From assembly GCA_023475455.1 (NCBI GenBank), contig JAMCVR010000240.1, positions 1-17,891 on the forward strand: DNA of 17,891 nt. Reading direction: 5' to 3'. Source of the stretch: Thermoplasmatota archaeon. Lineage in GTDB: Bacteria > Pseudomonadota > Gammaproteobacteria > Burkholderiales > Thiobacillaceae. The notes below the pieces were generated by a model, which saw nothing but the letters and a program-made list of their open reading frames with translations, did not search any database and was not told the DNA's origin. This document shows positions 1 to 8,155 of the stretch, one piece after another. Numbering within the stretch: position 1 is the first letter of the stretch; every line of letters begins with the position of its first letter. A program made the position numbers and the translations under genes.

Positions 1-1
1 G

Positions 2-181
2 CTCGAGTCGGCGATTGCCAATGCCGAGCACAATGAAGGTGCCGATATCGATACCCTGAAGGTCAAGACGATCTGCGTCGACCAGGGTTCGGTGCTGAAG
101 CGCTTCACTGCCCGTGCCAAAGGCCGTGGCAACCGTATTAGCAAGCCGACCTGTCACATCAGTGTGACGGTTGGGGATTAA
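2..181 (+). CDS. rplV: 50S ribosomal protein L22 (uL22), C-terminal part
   Basis: This is the 3' end of rplV, cut by the left edge of the window. The visible 59 residues end in a lysine- and arginine-rich stretch ([13 protein letters not shown]) followed by a beta strand closing with ISVTVGD and a TAA stop. That is the conserved C-terminal beta hairpin of L22, whose loop lines the peptide exit tunnel and is a known site of macrolide resistance changes. L22 binds 23S rRNA early in 50S assembly. The gene sits nine bases before rpsC, the normal S10-operon order. Identification rests on the C-terminal motif and on position. The N-terminal half and the start are not in the window. Confidence 0.95.
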   Translation, partial: LESAIANAEHNEGADIDTLKVKTICVDQGSVLKRFTARAKGRGNRISKPTCHISVTVGD

Positions 182-190
182 GGAAGCGGC

Positions 191-895
191 ATGGGACAAA
201 AAATACATCCGATTGGATTCCGTCTTGGTGTTCAGCGCATCTGGACGGCCAAATGGTACGGTTCGAACCGCACCTTCTCCAGCACCCTGCTGGAGGACAT
301 CAAGGTTCGCGACTACCTGAAGAAGAAGCTTGCGCATGCGTCCATCTCCAAGGTGCTGATCGAGCGCCCGGCCAAGAATGCGCGCATCACGATTTTCAGC
401 GGTCGCCCGGGTGTGGTCATAGGCAAGAAAGGCGAGGATATCGAAGTCCTGCGCGGTGAACTGGCTCGCCTGATGACGGTGCCGGTGCACGTCAACATCG
501 AAGAAGTGCGCAAGCCGGAAACCGACGCGCAGATCATTGCCGACGGTATTGCGCAGCAGCTCGAAAAGCGCGTGATGTTCCGCCGCGCCATGAAGCGCGC
601 CATGCAGAATGCCATGCGCCTGGGTGCGCAGGGCATCAAGATCATGAGTTCGGGCCGTTTGAACGGCGCCGAAATCGCACGGACCGAGTGGTATCGCGAA
701 GGCCGCGTGCCGCTGCACACGCTGCGCGCCGAAATCGACTACGGCTTTGCCGAGGCGAAGACCACCTACGGCATCATCGGCATCAAGGTCTGGGTTTACA
801 AGGGCGATGCGCTGAACCGTGGCGAACAGCCTGCGGCGGCCGAAGCGGACAAGCGCGGCAAGAAATCAGGAGTGAAACATGCTGCAGCCAGCTAG
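191..895 (+). CDS. rpsC: 30S ribosomal protein S3 (uS3)
   Basis: The product is 234 residues, the usual length for this family. It opens with [13 protein letters not shown], the family signature. A type II KH domain with the loop [11 protein letters not shown] lies near residues 74-84, and the S3 C-terminal domain contains the [22 protein letters not shown] signature region near residues 158-177. S3 lies at the mRNA entry channel of the 30S subunit and belongs to the ribosomal helicase together with S4 and S5. An AGGAAG ribosome binding site at 181-186 precedes the ATG. The last 17 bases overlap rplP, so the two are probably translationally coupled. The alanine- and lysine-rich tail is typical and variable. 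Confidence 0.98.
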   Translation: MGQKIHPIGFRLGVQRIWTAKWYGSNRTFSSTLLEDIKVRDYLKKKLAHASISKVLIERPAKNARITIFSGRPGVVIGKKGEDIEVLRGELARLMTVPVHVNIEEVRKPETDAQIIADGIAQQLEKRVMFRRAMKRAMQNAMRLGAQGIKIMSSGRLNGAEIARTEWYREGRVPLHTLRAEIDYGFAEAKTTYGIIGIKVWVYKGDALNRGEQPAAAEADKRGKKSGVKHAAAS

Positions 896-1295
896 AAGAA
901 AATTCCGCAAGGAACAGAAGGGCCGTAACACCGGCCTGGCGACTCGCGGCGCCAACGTGAGCTTTGGCGATTTCGGCCTGAAGGCGGTCGGTCGCGGCCG
1001 GTTGACTGCGCGCCAGATCGAGGCGGCGCGTCGTGCCATGACCCGTCACATCAAGCGGGGTGGCCGCATCTGGATCCGCATCTTCCCGGACAAGCCGATT
1101 TCGCGTAAGCCGGCCGAAGTGCGTATGGGTAACGGCAAGGGCGCGCCGGAGTACTACGTCGCCGAAATCCAGCCGGGCAAGGTTTTGTACGAGATGGACG
1201 GCGTGAACGAAACGCTGGCGCGCGAGGCTTTCCGCCTGGCGGCGGCCAAGCTGCCGATCGCGACCACCTTCGTGACCCGCATGATCGGGAGTTGA
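879..1295 (+). CDS. rplP: 50S ribosomal protein L16 (uL16)
   Basis: The 138-residue product starts [19 protein letters not shown], the classic L16 N terminus. It carries the [19 protein letters not shown] and [20 protein letters not shown] blocks that identify the family. L16 sits at the base of the central protuberance near the A-site tRNA elbow and is added late in 50S assembly. The start ATG lies inside the end of rpsC and is preceded by AGGAG at 868-872, so initiation occurs while S3 is still being terminated. Its TGA stop is separated from the rpmC ATG by only three bases. Nothing about it is unusual. Confidence 0.98.
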   Translation: MLQPARRKFRKEQKGRNTGLATRGANVSFGDFGLKAVGRGRLTARQIEAARRAMTRHIKRGGRIWIRIFPDKPISRKPAEVRMGNGKGAPEYYVAEIQPGKVLYEMDGVNETLAREAFRLAAAKLPIATTFVTRMIGS

Positions 1296-1298
1296 GTG

Positions 1299-1493
1299 AT
1301 GAACACAAAAGAGATGCGCGGCAAGAATGCCGCGGAACTGAAGCAGGAACTCGAGTCCCTGCTGCGTGCCCACTTTGCCCTGCGTATGCAGGTGGCCACC
1401 CAGCAGTCGACCAAGACTGCCGACCTTGGCAAGTTGCGTCGCGATATCGCACGCGTCAAGACGATTATGCGCGAGAAGGCGGGTCAAGCATGA
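1299..1493 (+). CDS. rpmC: 50S ribosomal protein L29 (uL29)
   Basis: This is a 64-residue all-helical protein, [19 protein letters not shown] onward, with the family block [15 protein letters not shown] near the C terminus. L29 binds 23S rRNA next to L23 at the exit of the peptide tunnel, where trigger factor and SRP dock. A GTG at 1296 is in frame directly before the ATG. I chose the ATG at 1299 because GGGAG at 1287-1291 is well spaced for it and homologues begin with one methionine. The gene ends in an ATGA overlap with rpsQ, which implies coupled translation. Confidence 0.96.
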   Translation: MNTKEMRGKNAAELKQELESLLRAHFALRMQVATQQSTKTADLGKLRRDIARVKTIMREKAGQA

Positions 1494-1753
1494 CTGAAAT
1501 CAAGAAAATGGTGCGCACGCTGACCGGGCGTGTGGTGAGCGACAAGATGAACAAGACGGTGACCGTCCTGGTCGAGCGTCGGGTCAAGCACCCGGTCATC
1601 GGCAAGGTGATCCGGCTGTCCAAGAAGTATCACGCCCACGATGAAAACAACGAGTTTCACGAAGGCGACATGGTGCAGATCGAGGAGTCGCGCAAGCTCT
1701 CCCGCACCAAGGCATGGACGGTCAGCAAGCTGCTTGAGCGCGCACGCGTTTAA
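1490..1753 (+). CDS. rpsQ: 30S ribosomal protein S17 (uS17)
   Basis: The product is 87 residues, [19 protein letters not shown] onward, with the S17 OB-fold block [20 protein letters not shown] and the conserved KKYHAHDE segment. S17 is a primary 16S rRNA binder needed early in 30S assembly. The open frame runs upstream to 1292, but the start at 1490 overlaps the rpmC stop (ATGA) and matches the family N terminus, so the extension is not coding. It is the last gene before a 169-bp gap and so marks the end of the S10 operon. Confidence 0.96.
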   Translation: MTEIKKMVRTLTGRVVSDKMNKTVTVLVERRVKHPVIGKVIRLSKKYHAHDENNEFHEGDMVQIEESRKLSRTKAWTVSKLLERARV

Positions 1754-1756
1754 GGC

Positions 1757-1785
1757 TTGCGTCAGGTTTCAAGACCCGGTATAGT
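1757..1785 (+). promoter_or_regulatory. Candidate sigma-70 promoter for the spc operon
   Basis: TTGCGT at 1757-1762 is separated by exactly 17 bases from TATAGT at 1780-1785 (five of six matches to the -10 consensus). The -35 matches in three of six positions. Predicted start would be near 1792, giving rplN a leader of about 130 nucleotides. The leader includes a small hairpin, CGGGA 1856-1860 with TCCCG 1866-1870, and a GGAGG ribosome binding site at 1911-1915. Promoter placement in this gap agrees with the separate spc transcription unit known in other proteobacteria. The assignment is from motif matching only. Confidence 0.45.
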
Positions 1786-1795
1786 GCCGGGTTTT
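1774..1795 (+). terminator. Candidate weak intrinsic terminator after rpsQ
   Basis: A 6-bp perfect stem, ACCCGG at 1774-1779 and CCGGGT at 1787-1792, closes a 7-base loop and runs into a short T run ending at 1795. It starts 20 bases after the rpsQ stop. The T tract is short, so termination would probably be partial, letting some S10-operon transcripts read into spc. The loop itself holds the -10 element of the candidate spc promoter. Confidence 0.5.
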
Positions 1796-1922
1796 CCGGT
1801 TGGTGAGCCGGTTGGGTTGTGTCCGGTTCGCTGACTCAAGTAGTTCCGCGTCAAGCGGGATCTTCTCCCGAACGGGATCCAAAACTGGCCGCCTTGTGGT
1901 GGATTAAGTTGGAGGCAATTAA

Positions 1923-2291
1923 ATGATTCAGATGCAGTCCGTATTGGACGTGGCGGACAACACCGGTGCGCGCTCGGTCATGTGCATCAAGGTGCTGGGC
2001 GGCAGCCATCGTCGCTATGCGAGCGTGGGCGACATCATCAAGGTCAGCATCAAGGATGCTGCGCCGCGTGGCCGTGTGAAGAAGGGCGACGTCTACAACG
2101 CCGTGGTGGTGCGTACCGCCAAGGGCGTGCGTCGCCCGGACGGTTCGCTGGTGCGCTTCGACGGCAATGCCGCCGTCCTGCTCAACAACAAGCTAGAGCC
2201 GATCGGCACCCGTATCTTCGGGCCGGTTACCCGTGAGTTGCGCTCCGAGAAGTTCATGAAGATCGTCTCGCTGGCGCCCGAGGTTCTGTGA
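1923..2291 (+). CDS. rplN: 50S ribosomal protein L14 (uL14)
   Basis: The 122-residue product is full length and starts [17 protein letters not shown], the L14 signature. It continues through [20 protein letters not shown] and ends in the [12 protein letters not shown] helix. L14 is a beta-barrel protein at the 30S interface. It forms a bridge to 16S rRNA and is the target of the silencing factor RsfS. GGAGG at 1911-1915 lies seven bases before the ATG. It is the first gene of the spc operon, placed after a leader with its own candidate promoter. Confidence 0.98.
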   Translation: MIQMQSVLDVADNTGARSVMCIKVLGGSHRRYASVGDIIKVSIKDAAPRGRVKKGDVYNAVVVRTAKGVRRPDGSLVRFDGNAAVLLNNKLEPIGTRIFGPVTRELRSEKFMKIVSLAPEVL

Positions 2292-2300
2292 GAGGCAATC

Positions 2301-2624
2301 ATGGCACATATTCGTAAAAGCGATCAGGTGATCGTTCTCACCGGCAAGGACAAAGGCAAGCGCGGCACCGTGTTGCGCGTGCTGGATGACGGCCATGTGC
2401 TGGTTGAGGGCGTGAATCGCGTCAAGAAGCATCAGAAGCCGAATCCCATGCGCAATATCCAGGGTGGGATCGTCGAAAAGGAAATGCCGATCCAGGCTTC
2501 CAATGTCGCGTTGTTCAACGTCGGCACGCAGAAGGCGGATCGCGTGGGTTACAAGGTGCTGGAGGACGGCCGCAAGGTGCGTGTGTACAAGTCCAATGGC
2601 GAAATGGTTGACGCACAGGGGTAA
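2301..2624 (+). CDS. rplX: 50S ribosomal protein L24 (uL24)
   Basis: The product is 107 residues with an N-terminal KOW motif (residues about 7-27, core [18 protein letters not shown]) followed by the L24 block [15 protein letters not shown] and a [17 protein letters not shown] segment. L24 is one of the two assembly-initiating proteins that nucleate folding of 23S rRNA and lies near the tunnel exit. Its ATG follows the rplN stop by nine bases, with an AGAGG binding site between. Only two bases separate its stop from the rplE start, suggesting coupling. Confidence 0.98.
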   Translation: MAHIRKSDQVIVLTGKDKGKRGTVLRVLDDGHVLVEGVNRVKKHQKPNPMRNIQGGIVEKEMPIQASNVALFNVGTQKADRVGYKVLEDGRKVRVYKSNGEMVDAQG

Positions 2625-2626
2625 TC

Positions 2627-3166
2627 ATGGCGCGTTTTCAAGAATTTTATCGTGAGACGGTGGTGCCCAGGCTGGTCGAGCAGTTTGGCTACAAGTCCGT
2701 CATGGAAGTCCCCCGCATCCAGAAGATCACCCTGAACATGGGGGTCGGCGAGGCGGTGGCCGACAAGAAGGTGATGGATCACGCGGTGGCCGACATGCAG
2801 AAGATTGCGGGCCAGAAGCCTGTCGTCACCAAGTCCAGGAAGTCCATCGCGGGCTTCAAGATCCGTGAAAACTATCCGGTGGGCTGCATGGTGACGCTGC
2901 GCCGCGGGCAGATGTACGAGTTCCTGGATCGTCTGGTGACCGTTGCGATGCCGCGTATCCGCGATTTCCGGGGGGTCTCGGGCAAGTCCTTCGATGGCCG
3001 TGGCAACTACAACATGGGCATCAAGGAACAGATCATTTTCCCCGAGATCGAGTACGACAAGATCGATGCGCTGCGTGGCATGAACATCACCATCACCACC
3101 ACCGCCAAGACTGATGATGAAGCGCGAGCCCTGCTTGCCGCCTTCAGTTTCCCGTTTAAAAATTAA
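2627..3166 (+). CDS. rplE: 50S ribosomal protein L5 (uL5)
   Basis: At 179 residues this is standard length. Recognisable blocks are [17 protein letters not shown] near residues 28-44, then [19 protein letters not shown], and the C-terminal [17 protein letters not shown]5 binds 5S rRNA together with L18 and delivers it to the central protuberance, where it also contacts P-site tRNA and bridge B1b. In E. coli the start region of rplE mRNA is the binding site for repressor S8. I cannot confirm an equivalent structure here by eye. Confidence 0.98.
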   Translation: MARFQEFYRETVVPRLVEQFGYKSVMEVPRIQKITLNMGVGEAVADKKVMDHAVADMQKIAGQKPVVTKSRKSIAGFKIRENYPVGCMVTLRRGQMYEFLDRLVTVAMPRIRDFRGVSGKSFDGRGNYNMGIKEQIIFPEIEYDKIDALRGMNITITTTAKTDDEARALLAAFSFPFKN

Positions 3167-3189
3167 ACCAGGCAAGAATTGAGGTAGGC

Positions 3190-3495
3190 ATGGCCAAGTT
3201 ATCCTTGATTAATCGTGAAGAAAAGCGCGCGCGCATGGTGAAAAAATATGCCGCCAAGCGTGCCGAACTGAAAGCTGTGATCGCCAACGTTCAGGCCAGC
3301 GACGAAGACCGCATGGCGGCGTACCAGGCGTTGCAGGAACTGCCGCGTAACTCCAGCCCGGTGCGCCAGCGCAATCGCTGCCAGCTGACGGGCCGTCCGC
3401 GTGGCGTGTTCAGCAAATTCGGCCTGGCGCGCGGCAAGCTGCGTGAGTATGCGATGCGGGGCGAGATCCCGGGCATCGTCAAGGCAAGCTGGTAA
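3190..3495 (+). CDS. rpsN: 30S ribosomal protein S14 (uS14), zinc-independent long form
   Basis: The 101-residue protein has the long insert typical of the cysteine-free (C-) S14 type: the middle reads [21 protein letters not shown], without the paired CxxC motifs of the short zinc form. It ends with the conserved [12 protein letters not shown]14 binds the 16S rRNA 3' domain in the 30S head. A GAGGTAGG binding site precedes the ATG. Only one S14 gene is visible in this window, so whether a zinc-responsive paralogue exists elsewhere cannot be told. Confidence 0.98.
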   Translation: MAKLSLINREEKRARMVKKYAAKRAELKAVIANVQASDEDRMAAYQALQELPRNSSPVRQRNRCQLTGRPRGVFSKFGLARGKLREYAMRGEIPGIVKASW

Positions 3496-3507
3496 GGGGC
3501 AAACGAT

Positions 3508-3903
3508 ATGAGTATGAGTGATCCCATCGCGGACATGCTGACCCGCATCCGCAATGCGCAGGCGGTTGAAAAGGCGGCCGTCACGATGCCTTCTTCCAAG
3601 GTCAAAGTGGCGATTGCCAAGGTGCTGAAGGACGAGGGCTATATTGAGGACTTCGCCGTTCGTGGCGAGGCCGGCAAGCCCGAACTCGAATTGCAGCTCA
3701 AGTATTACGCCGGCCGCCCGGTGATCGAGCGTATCGAGCGTGTGAGCAAGCCTGGTCTGCGCATCTACAAGGGCGCAGAGGAGCTGCCGCGCGTGATGAA
3801 CGGCCTGGGTGTGGCCATCGTGTCGACGTCGAGCGGTGTCATGACGGACCGTCATGCCCGTGCCAGGGGCGTGGGTGGTGAAGTCCTGTGCGTGGTTGCG
3901 TAA
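3508..3903 (+). CDS. rpsH: 30S ribosomal protein S8 (uS8)
   Basis: This 131-residue protein starts [18 protein letters not shown] and ends with the family signature [26 protein letters not shown]8 binds the central domain of 16S rRNA (helix 21) and, in enterobacteria, represses the spc operon by binding rplE mRNA. A second ATG lies two codons downstream. The first was kept because homologues also begin MSMxDPIAD. AAGGGG just after the rpsN stop serves as ribosome binding site. Confidence 0.98.
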   Translation: MSMSDPIADMLTRIRNAQAVEKAAVTMPSSKVKVAIAKVLKDEGYIEDFAVRGEAGKPELELQLKYYAGRPVIERIERVSKPGLRIYKGAEELPRVMNGLGVAIVSTSSGVMTDRHARARGVGGEVLCVVA

Positions 3904-3915
3904 GAGAGAGCGGAT

Positions 3916-4446
3916 ATGTCACGTGTAGCCAATAATCCTATTACGTTGCCGAAAGGCGTCGAGGTCACGCTGGGTGGCGCGATCTCGGTCAAGGGCCCGC
4001 TGGGTGCGATGAGCCGGGCAGCGGCAAGCGACGTCTCGGTGGCGCTGAATGACGGCGTGCTGACTTTCGCGCCCGTCGGCGCAAGCATCCAGGCGAACGC
4101 CATGGCGGGAACCCTGCGCGCGTTGGTGAACAACATGGTGCAGGGCGTCACCAAGGGTTTCGAGAAGAAGCTCGTGCTGGTCGGGGTCGGCTATCGTGCC
4201 CAGGCCCAGGGCGATGCGCTCAACCTGACGCTGGGTTTCTCGCATCCTGTGGTGCACAAGATGCCCGCCGGCATCAAGGTCGAGACCCCGACGCAGACCG
4301 AAATCGTGATCAGGGGGATCGATCGCCAGGTTGTCGGGCAGGTGGCCGCCGACGTGCGCGCATACCGTCCGCCGGAGCCTTACAAGGGCAAGGGCGTTCG
4401 CTATAGCGACGAAGTGGTCATCAAGAAAGAGACCAAGAAGAAGTAA
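3916..4446 (+). CDS. rplF: 50S ribosomal protein L6 (uL6)
   Basis: The product is 176 residues with two repeated alpha/beta folds. The second repeat contains [19 protein letters not shown] and the diagnostic C-terminal segment [18 protein letters not shown] followed by a lysine-rich tail. L6 binds the sarcin-ricin region of 23S rRNA near the factor-binding site. The gene follows rpsH by 12 bases within the unbroken spc operon. Confidence 0.98.
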   Translation: MSRVANNPITLPKGVEVTLGGAISVKGPLGAMSRAAASDVSVALNDGVLTFAPVGASIQANAMAGTLRALVNNMVQGVTKGFEKKLVLVGVGYRAQAQGDALNLTLGFSHPVVHKMPAGIKVETPTQTEIVIRGIDRQVVGQVAADVRAYRPPEPYKGKGVRYSDEVVIKKETKKK

Positions 4447-4462
4447 GGCTTAAGGACAGAAA

Positions 4463-4816
4463 ATGAACACCAAGCAATCACGGATTCGCAGAGCGCGCAA
4501 AACCCGCGCCAAAATCGCGGCCGTCAAGGCGATTCGCCTGGCCATTCACCGCACCAACAGCCACGTTTACGCCCAGATCATTTCTGCGGACGGCGGTACG
4601 GTGATGGTCAGCGCGTCTTCCAACGACAAGGATATGCGCACTCAGCTGACCAACGGCGGCAACGTTGCCGCTGCCGCAGCGGTGGGCAAGCGCCTGGCCG
4701 AAAAGGCCAAAGGCTTGGGCATTGAAAAAGTGGCTTTCGACCGGGCCGGCTTCAAGTTCCACGGGCGTGTGAAAGCCCTGGCTGAAGCGGCGCGCGAAGG
4801 CGGTTTGGCATTTTAA
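4463..4816 (+). CDS. rplR: 50S ribosomal protein L18 (uL18)
   Basis: The product is 117 residues with a basic N terminus, [18 protein letters not shown], for 5S rRNA binding, then [20 protein letters not shown] and the C-terminal [25 protein letters not shown]18 and L5 together bind 5S rRNA and place it in the 50S central protuberance. An AAGGACAG ribosome binding site lies about five bases before the ATG. All conserved blocks are present. Confidence 0.98.
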   Translation: MNTKQSRIRRARKTRAKIAAVKAIRLAIHRTNSHVYAQIISADGGTVMVSASSNDKDMRTQLTNGGNVAAAAAVGKRLAEKAKGLGIEKVAFDRAGFKFHGRVKALAEAAREGGLAF

Positions 4817-4831
4817 CGAGGCAGAATCAAG

Positions 4832-5347
4832 ATGGCCCGTACAGCACCTACTAGTAACGAAGAGCGCGGCGACGGCCTGCGCGAAAAGATGATCTCGATC
4901 AACCGCGTCACCAAAGTGGTGAAGGGCGGTCGGATCATGGGTTTTGCCGCACTGACCGTGGTTGGCGACGGGGACGGCGGAATCGGCATGGGCAAGGGCA
5001 AGTCCCGCGAAGTGCCGGTGGCCGTTCAGAAGGCGATGGAAGAGGCGCGCCGCAAGCTGGTCAAGATCAGCCTGAAGAACGGCACCTTCCATCACACGGT
5101 GGTGGGCCAGCACGGCGCTTCGCGCGTGCTGATCCAGCCGGCATCGGAAGGTACCGGGATCATTGCCGGTGGTGCGATGCGTGCCGTGTTCGAGGTGATG
5201 GGCGTGCAGAACGTTCTTGCCAAGTGTCTCGGGTCGACCAATCCCTACAACGTCGTGCGCGCAACCATCGACGGTCTGCTGAAAATGTCCACGCCGTCCG
5301 AGATTGCGGCCAAGCGCGGCAAGTCAATCGAAGACATCACGGGGTAA
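4832..5347 (+). CDS. rpsE: 30S ribosomal protein S5 (uS5)
   Basis: The 171-residue protein has the S5 double-stranded-RNA-binding-like N-terminal domain, with [19 protein letters not shown] and then [20 protein letters not shown]. The C-terminal domain contains [19 protein letters not shown] and ends at SIEDITG. S5 lies at the mRNA entry and decoding region, where changes give ribosomal ambiguity or spectinomycin resistance. It has a short GAGG binding site. Only three bases separate it from rpmD. Confidence 0.98.
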   Translation: MARTAPTSNEERGDGLREKMISINRVTKVVKGGRIMGFAALTVVGDGDGGIGMGKGKSREVPVAVQKAMEEARRKLVKISLKNGTFHHTVVGQHGASRVLIQPASEGTGIIAGGAMRAVFEVMGVQNVLAKCLGSTNPYNVVRATIDGLLKMSTPSEIAAKRGKSIEDITG

Positions 5348-5350
5348 GTC

Positions 5351-5536
5351 ATGAGCGAGCAGAAGAAAATCAAGGTGACGCTGGTCAGGAGCCTGATTGG
5401 CACCAAGGCGCCGCATCGTGCCTGCGTGCGCGGCCTGGGCCTGCGCCGGATGCACCATACGGTCGAGGTGCTCGATACCCCTGAAAACCGCGGGATGATC
5501 GCCAAGGTCGCCTATCTGGTGAAGTGCGAGGCTTAA
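5351..5536 (+). CDS. rpmD: 50S ribosomal protein L30 (uL30)
   Basis: This is a 61-residue protein with the L30 blocks [24 protein letters not shown] and [17 protein letters not shown], written here as two separate recognisable halves. It is the short bacterial form and sits on the outer surface of the 50S subunit, contacting 23S rRNA domain II. The gene is packed between rpsE and rplO with four bases to the next ATG, and the GAGG near its own end probably serves rplO. Nothing about it is atypical. Confidence 0.96.
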   Translation: MSEQKKIKVTLVRSLIGTKAPHRACVRGLGLRRMHHTVEVLDTPENRGMIAKVAYLVKCEA

Positions 5537-5540
5537 AAAA

Positions 5541-5975
5541 ATGGAACTCAATACGATTAAACCGGCTGACGGCGCCAAGAAGGACAGGCGCCGCCTGGGT
5601 CGCGGCATTGGCTCCGGCCTGGGTAAAACCGCAGGCCGCGGCCACAAGGGCCAGAAATCCCGTGCGGGCGGCTTCCACAAGGTGGGCTTCGAGGGCGGCC
5701 AGATGCCGATGCATCGCCGCCTGCCCAAGCGCGGCTTCGTTTCGCTGACCAAGGCCGATACGGCGCACGTTCGTCTGCATGAACTGGCTGCAATCGGCGT
5801 GGACGAGATCGATCTGCTGGTGCTGAAGCAGGCGGGCGTGGTCGGTGCCTCCGCCAAGGCGGCCCGGGTCTACCTGGCCGGCGAAATCGGCAAGGCGGTC
5901 AAGCTGCGCGGTATCGCGGTGACCAGGGGTGCGCGCGCTGCGATCGAGGCGGCCGGCGGCACCATCGCCGACTAA
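5541..5975 (+). CDS. rplO: 50S ribosomal protein L15 (uL15)
   Basis: The product is 144 residues with the glycine- and arginine-rich N-terminal extension ([18 protein letters not shown], then [10 protein letters not shown]) that threads into 23S rRNA, followed by [17 protein letters not shown] and a globular C-terminal domain ending in [13 protein letters not shown]15 is a late-assembly 50S protein. As usual in bacteria it directly precedes secY. The gap is 18 bases and contains the secY ribosome binding site. Confidence 0.98.
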   Translation: MELNTIKPADGAKKDRRRLGRGIGSGLGKTAGRGHKGQKSRAGGFHKVGFEGGQMPMHRRLPKRGFVSLTKADTAHVRLHELAAIGVDEIDLLVLKQAGVVGASAKAARVYLAGEIGKAVKLRGIAVTRGARAAIEAAGGTIAD

Positions 5976-5993
5976 GTCGCGAGGACCCACGCT

Positions 5994-7307
5994 TTGGCCA
6001 CGCCCAAAACCGGCTTGAACAAATTCGGCGACCTCAAGCGTCGCCTGCTGTTTCTGCTTGGCGCCTTGATCGTCTACCGTATCGGCACCTTTATTCCGGT
6101 GCCGGGGATCGATCCGCTGGTTCTCGATCAGCTGTTCAAGTCGCAGCAAGGCGGCATCCTGGGCATGTTCAACATGTTCTCTGGCGGGGCGCTGTCGCGT
6201 TTCAGCCTGTTTGCGCTGGGGATCATGCCGTACATCTCGGCGTCGATCATCGTGCAGCTGATGACGACCGTGTCGCCCCACCTCGAAGCGCTGAAAAAAG
6301 AGGGCGAGGCGGGGCGTCGCAAGATTACGCAGTACACCCGCTACGGCACCCTGTTCCTGGCGGTGTTTCAGGCGCTGGGAATTTCCATTGCGCTGGAATC
6401 GCAGGCGGGCCTGGTGCTGGATCCGGGTTTGGGGTTCCGTTTGATTACGGTGGTTACCCTGACCGCCGGGACGATGTTCCTGATGTGGCTGGGTGAGCAG
6501 ATCACCGAGCGTGGTCTGGGCAATGGCATCTCGATCATTATTTTCGCCGGCATTGTGGCGGGACTGCCTTCTGCCATCGGCGGCACGCTGGAATTGACGC
6601 GGACTGGCGCATTCTCGATTCCGCTGGTGTTGATGCTGTTCGTCGGCGTGCTGCTGGTGACCGCGCTGGTGGTGTTCGTCGAGCGGGGCCAGCGCAAGAT
6701 TCTGGTCAACTACGCCAAGCGCCAAGTCGGCAAGATGGTGGTGGGCGGCCAGAGCTCGCACCTGCCGCTCAAATTGAACATGGCAGGCGTGATCCCGCCG
6801 ATCTTCGCCTCCAGCATCATCCTGTTCCCGGCCACGCTGGCGGGCTGGTTCGGCAGCAGCGAGGGGATGGGGTGGCTGAAGGATATCGGCGCGACGCTGT
6901 CGCCCGGCCAGCCGGTGTACGTTTTGATGTATGCGCTGGCAATCATCTTTTTCTGTTTTTTCTATACGGCCCTGGTGTTCAATCCCAAGGAAACGGCAGA
7001 CAACCTGAAAAAGAGCGGTGCGTTCGTTCCGGGCATTCGTCCCGGCGATCAAACCGCGCGCTACATCGACAGGATTCTGACCCGGCTGACGCTGGTGGGG
7101 GCGATCTACATCACGCTGGTGAGTTTGCTGCCCGAGTTTCTGATTTTGAAATGGAATGTTCCGTTCTACTTTGGCGGAACGTCCCTGCTGATTATTGTAG
7201 TGGTGACGATGGATTTCATGGCGCAGGTTCAGGCCTATGTGATGTCGCACCAGTATGAAGGCTTGCTCAAGAAGGCCAATTTCAAGAATGGCCTGGTCGG
7301 GCGTTGA
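5994..7307 (+). CDS. secY: Preprotein translocase subunit SecY
   Basis: The 437-residue integral membrane protein forms the protein-conducting channel with SecE and SecG. Family features are an early cytoplasmic segment [16 protein letters not shown], the plug region after IPVPGIDP, the loop [19 protein letters not shown], cytoplasmic loop C5 around [20 protein letters not shown], and the C-terminal tail [17 protein letters not shown]. The frame shows about ten hydrophobic segments, as expected. Initiation appears to be at TTG 5994-5996, preceded by GAGG at 5981-5984. No upstream ATG or GTG in frame gives the family N terminus, so a rare start codon is likely. Its stop TGA overlaps a vestigial infA ATG. 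Confidence 0.97.
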   Translation: MATPKTGLNKFGDLKRRLLFLLGALIVYRIGTFIPVPGIDPLVLDQLFKSQQGGILGMFNMFSGGALSRFSLFALGIMPYISASIIVQLMTTVSPHLEALKKEGEAGRRKITQYTRYGTLFLAVFQALGISIALESQAGLVLDPGLGFRLITVVTLTAGTMFLMWLGEQITERGLGNGISIIIFAGIVAGLPSAIGGTLELTRTGAFSIPLVLMLFVGVLLVTALVVFVERGQRKILVNYAKRQVGKMVVGGQSSHLPLKLNMAGVIPPIFASSIILFPATLAGWFGSSEGMGWLKDIGATLSPGQPVYVLMYALAIIFFCFFYTALVFNPKETADNLKKSGAFVPGIRPGDQTARYIDRILTRLTLVGAIYITLVSLLPEFLILKWNVPFYFGGTSLLIIVVVTMDFMAQVQAYVMSHQYEGLLKKANFKNGLVGR

Positions 7308-7334
7308 TGTCTAAGGAAGTTGATGTCTAAGGAA
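7303..7334 (+). repeat. Perfect 16-bp tandem duplication at the secY/infA junction
   Basis: The 16-mer GTTGATGTCTAAGGAA occurs twice without a gap, at 7303-7318 and 7319-7334. Each copy holds an ATG followed by the first infA codons (MSKE). In the first copy the ATG (7307-7309) overlaps the secY TGA stop but reads only seven codons to TAA at 7328-7330. The second ATG (7323) opens the real infA. The AAGGAA of the first copy (7313-7318) sits as a Shine-Dalgarno sequence four bases before the second ATG. Confidence 0.95.
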
Positions 7335-7541
7335 GATGTCATCCAGATGCAGGGCGAGGTGATCGAGAACCTGCCGAATGCCACATTTAGGGTCAAGCTG
7401 GAAAACGGCCATGTATTGCTGGGTTATATCTCGGGAAAGATGCGCATGCACTATATCCGGATTCTTCCTGGAGACAAGGTGACGGTTGAGCTCACCCCCT
7501 ACGATCTGTCCAAAGGCCGGATCGTTTTCAGGGCGAAGTGA
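7323..7541 (+). CDS. infA: Translation initiation factor IF-1
   Basis: The 72-residue protein is a single OB-fold. It contains [38 protein letters not shown] and the C-terminal [19 protein letters not shown], all typical of IF-1. It binds the 30S A site and helps IF-2 and IF-3 during initiation. A TTG at 7320 is in frame but the ATG at 7323 fits the family start. The gene lies between secY and rpmJ, the arrangement seen in betaproteobacteria. A 16-bp tandem repeat has duplicated its start region. Confidence 0.97.
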   Translation: MSKEDVIQMQGEVIENLPNATFRVKLENGHVLLGYISGKMRMHYIRILPGDKVTVELTPYDLSKGRIVFRAK

Positions 7542-7548
7542 TTTTTGA

Positions 7549-7566
7549 CCGGCAGCACGCTGCCGG
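7549..7566 (+). other. Intergenic hairpin between infA and rpmJ
   Basis: CCGGCAG at 7549-7555 pairs perfectly with CTGCCGG at 7560-7566 around a four-base loop. No T run follows, so it is not a standard terminator. It may stabilise mRNA ends or tune rpmJ expression. It is seen only as sequence symmetry. Confidence 0.5.
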
Positions 7567-7585
7567 CGAGTGAATGGAGAAAACC

Positions 7586-7699
7586 ATGAGAGTGCAGGCT
7601 TCAGTCAAGAAAATGTGCCGTAAATGCAAGGTTGTGCGCCGCAAGGGCGTTGTGCGCGTGATCTGTGACGATCCGCGCCACAAGCAGCGCCAGGGTTGA
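7586..7699 (+). CDS. rpmJ: 50S ribosomal protein L36 (bL36), zinc-binding form
   Basis: The ORF is 37 residues: [20 protein letters not shown], then [17 protein letters not shown]. The zinc ribbon ligands are Cys11, Cys14, Cys27 and His32, so this is the C+ type. L36 is the smallest 50S protein and binds 23S rRNA near L6 and L16. TGGAGA before the ATG provides a binding site. The gene closes the spc-type unit, and a promoter for rpsM lies directly downstream. Confidence 0.96.
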   Translation: MRVQASVKKMCRKCKVVRRKGVVRVICDDPRHKQRQG

Positions 7700-7752
7700 G
7701 CGGCCGATTGTTGGCCGGATTGAAATCGAGTCACCCTGTAGACGGGTTGACG

Positions 7753-7761
7753 TGTTATAAT
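7753..7761 (+). promoter_or_regulatory. Candidate extended -10 promoter of the alpha operon
   Basis: TGTTATAAT at 7753-7761 is a perfect extended -10 element (TGn plus TATAAT), 28 bases upstream of the rpsM ATG. A T run follows it. No good -35 lies 16-18 bases upstream, which fits an extended -10 promoter. Transcription would begin near 7768, leaving a very short leader of about 22 bases. That leaves little room for the long pseudoknot leader that S4 uses for feedback in E. coli. Confidence 0.65.
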
Positions 7762-7789
7762 TTTTTGTTTTCCGTTCGGAGCTTTGCGA

Positions 7790-8146
7790 ATGGCTCGTAT
7801 TGCTGGGGTTAATATCCCGAATCATCAACACGCGATTATCGCGTTGACCGCCATTTATGGCATTGGCAGGACCACGTCCGGCAAGATTTGCGAAGCGGCG
7901 GGCGTTGCCCCGGCTTCGAAAATCAAGGACTTGACCGAGGCCCAGGTTGAGCGTTTGCGCGAAGGCGTGGCCCGGTTCACGGTCGAGGGCGACCTGCGCC
8001 GTGAAATCACCATGAACATCAAGCGCTTGATGGATCTGGGCTGCTATCGCGGCTTCCGTCATCGTAAAGGCTTGCCGACCCGCGGTCAGCGCACGCGCAC
8101 CAACGCGCGCACCCGCAAGGGGCCGCGCAAGGCCATCAGGAAATAA
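7790..8146 (+). CDS. rpsM: 30S ribosomal protein S13 (uS13)
   Basis: The 118-residue protein starts [20 protein letters not shown]. It carries the helix-two-turn-helix region with [18 protein letters not shown] and ends with the S13 basic tail containing [20 protein letters not shown]13 is in the 30S head, contacts P-site tRNA and makes bridges B1a and B1b with the 50S subunit. A TTG two codons upstream is in frame, but the ATG at 7790 fits homologues and CGGAG at 7777-7781. It is the first gene of the alpha operon. Confidence 0.98.
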   Translation: MARIAGVNIPNHQHAIIALTAIYGIGRTTSGKICEAAGVAPASKIKDLTEAQVERLREGVARFTVEGDLRREITMNIKRLMDLGCYRGFRHRKGLPTRGQRTRTNARTRKGPRKAIRK

Positions 8147-8155
8147 AGGTTAACC

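Noticed and set aside
5385..7250. A 621-codon open frame on the - strand across rplO, secY and neighbours
   Set aside because: It lies wholly antisense to well-supported genes, is very rich in His, Gln and Arg, and matches no family. It follows from GC-rich codon bias.
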